From Scleroderma bovista (taxonomy: Eukaryota; Basidiomycota; Agaricomycetes; Boletales; Sclerodermataceae): 64,000 nt of DNA. The stretch spans positions 39,716-103,715 of the forward strand of contig JAYMGJ010000404.1 in assembly GCA_037178675.1 (NCBI GenBank), given 5' to 3'. The position numbers were made by a program, and so were the translations under genes. The notes beneath the pieces are model-generated. The model made no database searches. It was not told where the DNA came from and saw only the letters and a list, made by a program, of their open reading frames with translations. Below, in pieces: positions 57,261-64,000 of this stretch. Position 1 is the stretch's first letter, and every line of letters starts with the position of its first letter.

Positions 57261-58622
57261 ATGGCATCGCTCCCCAACATACCCGTGGAGATATGGAGAC
57301 ACATCTTCGTCCAGATCATCAGAATTCCTGAATTGCTCCTGACTAACCGAATAGACCCCTTCTCGCCAATTCGCGAGTCCGATCTGTACAACGAAAGGGA
57401 CATCTATTCTCAAACGTCGTTGTTGTTGGTCTGCAAGGACTGGAATTCCGTGGTGTCTGAACTCGTCTGTGAGCACATATGTCTCACTTCTGCTCGTCAA
57501 CTCGATGTCATCGCTTCCCGTTTCGAGCGGAGCAAAAATCGCCAAGGTCGGCGAGGGCTGGGCTCCCGCACGCGCCGACTGGACGTTCGCATTTATAATC
57601 CTATACAAAGAGACCTGGCCAACCTCGCCCGCATTCTGAGATGCACCCCGAATCTTCAGATCTTCACAAACGGCAATTCTCACAAGACATTGCCTGTAGG
57701 TTCTCACTACATTCCACCCCCAGTACGAACGCCAGACGACGTCATGCAAGCTCTCCTGAGTACATGTGCGCATTCACTTCGACGTCTCGAGTGGACTCAC
57801 AACGAGTGTCCCTCATGGGATGACCTCATGGCATTATTACGAGAGTTACGTAACCTTTGCTCTCTCACTCTCGCAAATATCTCTGGCTCGCATCCTGAGA
57901 AATCCCAGCGCGAACACCTTATCCTTCCTAATCTTAAGACCCTCATCCTGGGCGATAGTCCTTCCTTCTCGCACGCATCGCTCGGCAACGTGCCACTGAA
58001 CGCACTTTTAACCATGCTTTCTGACTCACCCGATCAACTTCCATCTCTCCAAAGATTAGAGGGCTTCTCTCCCTTTAGTCCCACGTTCTTGGGCATGCAT
58101 GGCCACAAAATTCGCATGGTCCGTACCGTCGCATATACACCACTCTTACCAGAGATTATCGCCAAGTGCCCCAATCTCGACACATTCATCACCATATTTC
58201 CCCACCAATTTCTAGATCCTCTAACACATACCTCGCTGAGACGTATCGGGATTTTCCCTATCAGTGAAGATGTCGTCGGCGTCCCAACACAGATATTCAG
58301 TGCCTACATCATGAAGCCGTTAGAAGATCTGATGAGCCAAATCGATCAATCAGACTTGCCTAACTTGGCTCAGGTTCGCCTGCGGAACGTGGGCACCCTT
58401 GCTGGCGTCGTCGAATACCCCAAGTTTATCTGTAAATGGCAGGACCGTTGGAACTCGAGGGGTGTTCGGTTTGATGACAACAATGGCCAGCTGTTTGATG
58501 CTCAGATTCCGGGTGAGTTGATCCGAGTCCCAGCACCGCGGCGGCCACTAATCCGCGCTCCAGACATGGTGGAAAGCCTCGTGGGTTCTCGGGAGAACCT
58601 AAGAATCTCTAGTGATATTTGA
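57261..58622 (+). CDS. F-box-like protein
   Basis: Intronless frame of 453 residues. The N-terminus NIPVEIWRHIFVQII...LLLVCKDWNSVVSELVCEHI has the spacing of an F-box (LP-x-E-x-W...I...L-x-VC-x-W), the module that recruits targets to SCF ubiquitin ligases. The rest shows irregular Leu-rich periodicity (RRLDVRIYN, LRRLEWTHNECPSW, NLCSLTLANIS, NLKTLILGDSPSF), as in the large F-box/LRR families of mushroom-forming fungi. Lack of introns is common in this expanded family. The target is unknown. Confidence 0.75.
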   Translation: MASLPNIPVEIWRHIFVQIIRIPELLLTNRIDPFSPIRESDLYNERDIYSQTSLLLVCKDWNSVVSELVCEHICLTSARQLDVIASRFERSKNRQGRRGLGSRTRRLDVRIYNPIQRDLANLARILRCTPNLQIFTNGNSHKTLPVGSHYIPPPVRTPDDVMQALLSTCAHSLRRLEWTHNECPSWDDLMALLRELRNLCSLTLANISGSHPEKSQREHLILPNLKTLILGDSPSFSHASLGNVPLNALLTMLSDSPDQLPSLQRLEGFSPFSPTFLGMHGHKIRMVRTVAYTPLLPEIIAKCPNLDTFITIFPHQFLDPLTHTSLRRIGIFPISEDVVGVPTQIFSAYIMKPLEDLMSQIDQSDLPNLAQVRLRNVGTLAGVVEYPKFICKWQDRWNSRGVRFDDNNGQLFDAQIPGELIRVPAPRRPLIRAPDMVESLVGSRENLRISSDI

Positions 58623-59096
58623 CTAGTCGCTCTTTGTTGTTCGTTCTTTTCGTCTTGCTGTTCGTGTTCATTTAGTGTTGTACCATGCTATCGATTCCCT
58701 TTTTCTACTTTCCTCCCCGGCATCAATTGTTTTATTACGAACATTGAGGACGGCCGATGTTTTCTCACCGCCTCGAGCGTAATATCTCCTATTGTGTATG
58801 ATATGATCCAGTAATACGTTACCAACTTCATGTCCACTTCGCTTCTTCTGGTTTGTTCGCCCGCGGTGGCCGATATACAGCAAGCGGAACGGAATCCATC
58901 TTTGAATAAATTACCCATAGAAAATGCCAAGTTACATATCAATACAAGCAGAGATTAACGAATAAATTTACAGCTGGGTGTAAGGTACTGAATAGTGTCA
59001 TATAATAACTTGCCGAGTCAACAGCTGATGAGTAGAAGTGAATAATTTCCAGGGTGAACGATCTCGGAAAATGACTTGCACATAAATAAATGCGAA
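58623..59096. other. Convergent intergenic
   Basis: 474 bp between the stops of the F-box-like and the sesquiterpene synthase genes. T-rich start consistent with a 3' untranslated region; nothing else seen. Confidence 0.5.
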
Positions 59097-60220
59097 TCAC
59101 GGCCCTCGGGGCGGAAAAAGCTTGATGACTTTCGTCTTCTTGATTTCATGCCCGTGGGTGCCAAAGTATCGTTCGGTATCAAACGACCAATGCAAGCTAC
59201 CGACCATCCAGTCTTCTAAACCGTCGGCGTAGATGGCGACGTCCCGATCGATCTCAGGACCCCATGAAGGAAGCTGTTTACGGCACTCGATGAAACGGTC
59301 CATGGACTGCTTGCAGAGGTCCCCTACAAAGTCAAAGGCACCCTGTAAATCAAGGCCCTGTTCGTTCATAACAACGTTGATCATGTTATGTGTATGGCCT
59401 CTCGATTGCTCGACATTGTAGGAAAATATGTCCTGAAAAAGCTTATGAGGCAAGGTAATCTACAAACGGAAACATGACTGACATTTGACCAGGTGACAAG
59501 GTCATTGGCTGCCTCACCCAAACTGCAGATCAATGGGTGATCGATAACTTCATCCGGGATGTTGAGGTTATAGGCATATTCGATGAGTGCCCAGCACGGC
59601 TTGCACCCACTGGTGTCTCGCCGGAGGGCGATGTAAGATTCGAGATTCGGGATGAAACCGTGAGCACGATCCGTTGCTTGCGTATTGATCGCTTGAAAAA
59701 AAAGTTCAAGCATCTCTATGAAACGCTGGCATGCACCGGATCTCGCTGTTTGGAGCATCCGCTTATAAAAACTAGCCCGGTGCTCTAAGTATAGCATTAC
59801 AGACGGTAAGTCAGGTACGTACTCTCTGGTCATCCGGCTCAGCCGGGCATTGGATCGGAAGGTGTATGGGTGGTGGAGTGAATTCATCACGACATTTGCA
59901 ACCTCGGTAATGGAGCGATTGTCCATGTCGTCGGACAAATTGTCGAGATGAAAAAGCCAGTTCAAAAAATCACTAGAGACGCGCATCTGCGGGTACCCTG
60001 CCTTCGGGTAGCACATGGCGGTAAGCTGGCCAGCTTTCAATCCATGGAAGGCGCGCTGGGCTCCTTTGTCCAGGGAATCACCCCTAAAGAGCCATCTCTT
60101 GGTTTCTATGGAGAGCATTCTGTGATACCTGCTCTTCCGCAAATTAAAAGTGCAGTGCGATACGAGGTCAGGGATGACGATCCTGGTGGGGAGATAGCGA
60201 GGTGAAGAGGAATCCCCCAT
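59097..60220 (-). CDS. Sesquiterpene synthase, delta-6-protoilludene-synthase type
   Basis: Class I terpene cyclase that ionises farnesyl diphosphate; the closest pattern is the clade that includes protoilludene synthases of basidiomycetes. Exons 60220-59819, 59761-59483 and 59432-59097 give 338 residues. The first metal-binding motif is LDNLSDDMD (residues 92-100; Asp-Asn in place of Asp-Asp). The NSE triad is complete: N227, S231 and E235 in NDIFSYNVEQ, the latter joined by the second splice. SYIALRRDTSGCKP, the conserved WMVGSLHWSFDTERYFG end (shown here as GSLHWSF and ERYFG) and EYAYNLNIPDEV agree. The first intron (57 nt) is in frame and stop-free; leaving it in would insert 19 residues absent from relatives. 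The actual product cannot be predicted. Confidence 0.88.
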
Positions 60221-61172
60221 TCTGAATGCGACGGACCAAAGAAAGTGACGGAAGGAGTCTTATAGCTGATGGAAAGAGACAAGAAAAAGGCGTGACCGGC
60301 CGTCGGGCTCTGTCACCGTGTCAGCACTTGTTCACCTTTAAAGCCTGGCACGTATGGCGGCGAATCACCGAGAACGAGTGCGAGGCAATGTCCCATATTA
60401 CGGGACAAGGGGGAAATGATCGGGTTAGAGGAGTCGGTGGCTGAACGTGGTCAAGCTCATCCAAGCATTCTATTTCGAGAGAACAACTCCCCGGACATTC
60501 GGACATCCCACTCACCAAGTCGACTCTTACTTCCGTGGCCATACCGGATTTTGTTGGTGCAAATGCTAGGTTAAGACACATTCACGTTATTTCAAGGCAC
60601 AGGACCACGAGGGGCAGATGACGACAAGCAGATGAAGATGGAAAAAATATCGACAAATCACTATTTGCAATGGGCCTCCCGTTAGCGCAAGTTGCACGAA
60701 TCGACTTGGACGCCGTCTGGCTAGTACAAGTTGCACTGGTTGACATGGCCGCCGTTCCGCTAGTGTAAGTTGCACTAATCAAAGAGGACACCTTACAGAG
60801 AAGAATTTCTGCGCCGAAGCCATGGTAAAGTGAGCTTGTCCTGCCCATTCCGTTCCAAGTACCTGCGGCCAACTGCCATGAAGGCGAAACGGCACTGCAT
60901 CACATAATCACATAATTAAGTGACACTTCGAAGAAGAAGTATTGACTCAGCAACAAGATAAGACTCCTAGGAGTTGTTCGTGGAGACTTGGCAGTGCCGT
61001 CGGTCCACAAAGAATTAGAGAATGGCTCAGGTCCAAACAAAAGTACATAAGTAGCGCAGCAGATTATTAGAACTAAATAAGGAGATGTCTTGGGTCATGC
61101 TTATGTCATGGTAATTGTTTTCACAGCCACCACCCGCCCTGTCGTGTGCAGGAATCCTCACCAACTGCTGCT
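60221..61172. other. Divergent intergenic, sesquiterpene synthase / MFS transporter
   Basis: 0.95 kb between two divergent starts, containing a minisatellite in its middle. A TATAAG on the minus strand near 60261 lies about 40 bp before the terpene synthase start. No coding feature is supported. Confidence 0.45.
60672..60780. repeat. 39-bp minisatellite, about 2.5 copies
   Basis: Units 60685-60723 and 60724-60762 align over 39 bp (common core CAAGTTGCAC...GCCGT-x2-GGCTA or CCGCTA), and a third unit starts at 60763 with TAAGTTGCACTAATC before it decays. The sequence 60672-60684 matches the end of a unit. It lies in the divergent promoter between the terpene synthase and the transporter. Confidence 0.7.
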
Positions 61173-64000
61173 ATGACAGACCCTGTGCGATCGAGTAGCT
61201 CGTCTCTGCCACCCAGAAGATCATTTGGAACCCAAAATGCACTAGGAATCGAGTTTCATGAAGGCGCTTCCGAACCTTCGGCGAGTGGAGGAAGCAGGCA
61301 ATCATACTTAGCATCCGAGCCGCAGAAAAGCAAGGCGGGCTCTCTGTCTAGGTCACGATGGAATCAACATGGCGACACCGTGAAATCCCCAACCTCCGAA
61401 CGACCTCCCATCCCAAGCGCGCTTCACAACCGGGAGCCTGGCGCGACACCCTTGCCTATTCTTTCCATGATAGTTTTGTCCATTGTCAGTTACCACTAGC
61501 CACATTGTGCTCAGCCTGTACTAAGCAATTACCATAGACTATGCTTGGGGAGTTCTTGTCTGCCAATGTAGCCATGCCATTCCTGCTGTTCATGGTCAAG
61601 GGTGCGCAGTAATTAACATCCCCGAAGATGTCATTTACGTCATATCTTTTGACCAGGGTTTCATGAGTCTGAAGACGAGGCAGACATTGCCTTTTATACG
61701 GGCGTTCTAGGTGCAGTCATTCCACACGCATCTGAAAACACCACCCTCATTACTGCCCAGTGTCTGCGTTCTTTCTGACTCAGTTCCTTACCTCTTTACT
61801 GTGGGTAAGTCCTATATTTTCTACTCCGCTTCCAGCGCTCATAGAGTCCAAACCAGGCCACTGTCGCTGAGCGACACGGTCGTCGGATTGTTTTGACACT
61901 TTCGTTGTTTGGCAGTGCAGTCACTGTTACGATCTTTGGCACATCCACATCTCTTCGCCAGGCAATTGTGACCCGCCTTTTACAGGGTATCTTTGCGGGG
62001 ACGGTCGGGGTAGCTCGTGGAACTGTCACATCGGTAACTGATATCACAAACGAAGGGCGGGCATATGCTATCTTGGGGTATGGAACCATTTTGATTCCAC
62101 AGTGAATGTTCTAATAATTTCCAGTTTCTGCTGGGGTCTTGGAGGTGTAGCAGGTGCAATTATTGGCGGGTCATGTGTGTTATTGACAGCATTACACCTT
62201 TATACCGTGCTAAACTAGCCTTTTAGTTGAGCGTCCCGCTGAAAAGTGGCCAGAAACGTTTGGACAGACAGATCTCCTTGTGAGATACCCGTATCTCTTG
62301 CCATGTGCATTTGCTGGAAGCATCACCATGATTGGTGAGTTATTCATTCCCTTTTTACTGGATTTTTGGTTCATTTCGTAGGCTCGTTGTTATCCTTGTT
62401 CTTGGGCCGTGACGGAGGGCCGAGGGAGGGTTCCATTCGACTGCCCCCAGAGAAAACGGGTGGTCAGAAACCGGCAATACCTGATGAAGACATTGACGTC
62501 GCCGAACATTTGGAGAGTGATGCACCATTGGGTTTTGCAGCCTTGTTAAAGAAGGGGCTTTCAAATATTTTTTCGGCAAAGTCAACGAGCCACAGTGCTG
62601 TTCATCCATCCACAACATCTGTTCCTCTGTTGTCAACACCTCATCGGGACCAGCACCTCCCCATTTCTCAAACCAGCCGACCTAGTGGATCTGCCTATGG
62701 ATACAACGGCAATCACAGAACCAGGCTCGCGGATTCGATGACCCGTGGTGATATGGAATGCAGACTAAGGAGACGAAGGACCAACTACGAAGGACAACAA
62801 TCCGTTGAATATTCTGGCCTCAACTTCACCCAAAAACTTCTCCTAGCAAATGAGAATGCAGTGACAAACATTGCTGATCTTTGGGTCGCTGCTGCAATGA
62901 ATGTAGACAGTGAAGAACTATATTCGGATCGAGACAGTCGTTATGTGGAGGATGAAATGGCTCGAGGAGCGTCCGTCGAGGAGGATAGCCCTATGTTACT
63001 ACCTCTCACTGCCGCCGCTCGAGATTCCCTAGAACCGCGTAACCTTACCACTGAGGCACCTAATAATCAACGCTCTGTTGCTCTTCCACACGGAATCTCG
63101 CGGCACCCACTTTCAAGGACTTCACAGCAACATATGTTAACGCATCGACCATCTTCTGGCATTCGAAACATATTCTCTCATCCAGGTGTGCGCACCCCAT
63201 CCGCTGTTCTTGACGCGTTATCTCGCGCAGAGATGGCTGGTGATTCTCTTGTTCCTATTCCTGAGCGTTCGCAATCCCCCGGTGCGGGGGTTGGGGATGA
63301 TGAAGTCATCGAGAAACCCCCGCCACTTACATCACAGCTTCCGATCCCCATCATTATCCAATACGGCTTGCTCGCACTCCACAGCACGACCTATGACCAA
63401 GTATTTTTATCATATCTTGTAACGTGAGTAAACATACCTTCCCATTCCCGTACTAACAACGGACCAGTGACTACCAATCCGGCGGCCTGAACCTTAACCC
63501 AGGCCATTTCTCACAACTTAGTATGTGGATTTGATATCATTTCACTCCGCTCCTAACCAAGATGATTGTAGTTGCTTTGATGTGCCTTGCACAAATTGTG
63601 TATCAATTTTACCTATATCCGTGAGTACAGCTTTTGTGTATCGAGTAACAGAAGAGTTAAGATCGGTGACACAGGAATATCGGGCATGTGGTGCTATTGT
63701 TTTTTGAGCGTCTACTAACCTCATTGCAGACCACCTAGGGGACGCTTCTCCCATTTTGCGATGTTTCGCCTAGGATCACTGTTATTCATTCCAGCCTACC
63801 TCAGTGTCATAATGTATCGCATCCTCATAGGTCCTTCTGACGAAGGAAACTTCATCCTTATGACTGGTACGTCTTTCATTGAGCTTTTCAAGGCAACATT
63901 TTGATCTGTTTGCCGAAAGCGCTCGCTTTTAGCACGTAAGCAGCCTTCAGTCACCCATAGTCGCAAAATTAGCAACCTTTATAGCGCCATTCGCTTCTGT
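61173..64000 (+). CDS. MFS transporter, ZIFL/YCR023C-like, 3' partial
   Basis: Major facilitator superfamily membrane transporter with a long cytosolic loop. Thirteen exons begin in the window: 61173-61484, 61538-61601, 61657-61710, 61761-61804, 61857-62077, 62125-62174, 62227-62334, 62382-63423, 63468-63520, 63572-63620, 63730-63866, 63920-63935, 63985 onward. The N-terminal 95 residues are Ser/Pro-rich and cytosolic. SVFFLTQFLTSLLWATVAERHGRRIVLT carries the MFS signature between helices 2 and 3 (core WATVAERHGRR); RLLQGIFAGTVGVARGTV and GLGGVAGAIIGGS follow. A loop of about 300 residues divides the halves, and the second half starts at IPIIIQYGLLALHSTTYDQVF. This organisation matches fungal zinc-induced-facilitator-like proteins. 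The C-terminal helices lie outside the window. Substrate unknown. Confidence 0.85.

Overview
The window reads as nuclear DNA of a filamentous basidiomycete, most likely an Agaricomycete. Genes are packed on both strands and cut by many introns of about 45-65 bp. Several families are typical of that group: DUF6699 and DUF6593 proteins, a WW-like multi-pass membrane protein, a CYP53 benzoate hydroxylase, a protoilludene-synthase-type sesquiterpene cyclase and a stand-alone Nup96. Most genes were rebuilt exon by exon from conserved protein motifs, splice sites and reading phase. Nearly all exon sets close to an open frame divisible by three. No database search was possible.

Left part (1-20 kb): an ABCC-type transporter cut by the window edge; DNA primase small subunit; two related single-pass membrane proteins facing each other around a DUF6699 gene; CYP53; a secreted, probably GPI-anchored protein; a Xi-class glutathionyl-hydroquinone reductase; and a Get5/UBL4A-like protein that shares a 161-bp divergent promoter with the complex I subunit NDUFS5.

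Middle (20-44 kb): an 881-residue RRM-like protein, ubiquitin-conjugating enzyme Ubc4, a DUF6593 protein, Nup96, the GPI-anchor enzyme PIG-L/Gpi12, a 12-exon WW-like membrane protein, a DUF1770 protein, a metacaspase hidden in 12 small exons, an LRR protein, a tRNA-Thr(AGU), a basic nuclear-type protein and the mitochondrial GTPase Mtg1.

Right part (44-64 kb): a G3BP/Nxt3-like NTF2-RRM protein, a 23-exon Het-C gene, an uncharacterised 154-residue protein, the helicase Mak5, an F-box-like protein, a sesquiterpene synthase, a small minisatellite and an MFS transporter cut by the right edge.

Most genes are housekeeping (replication, ribosome biogenesis, nuclear pore, GPI synthesis, complex I). 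The accessory part is metabolic: CYP53 with the hydroquinone reductase suggests aromatic detoxification, and the terpene synthase suggests secondary metabolism. The most notable genome-level observations are an apparent excess of GC-AG introns, coding exons of only 6 nt, stop-free in-frame introns that would be read as coding, and the inverted pair of membrane-protein paralogues. I saw no intact transposon and no CRISPR array.
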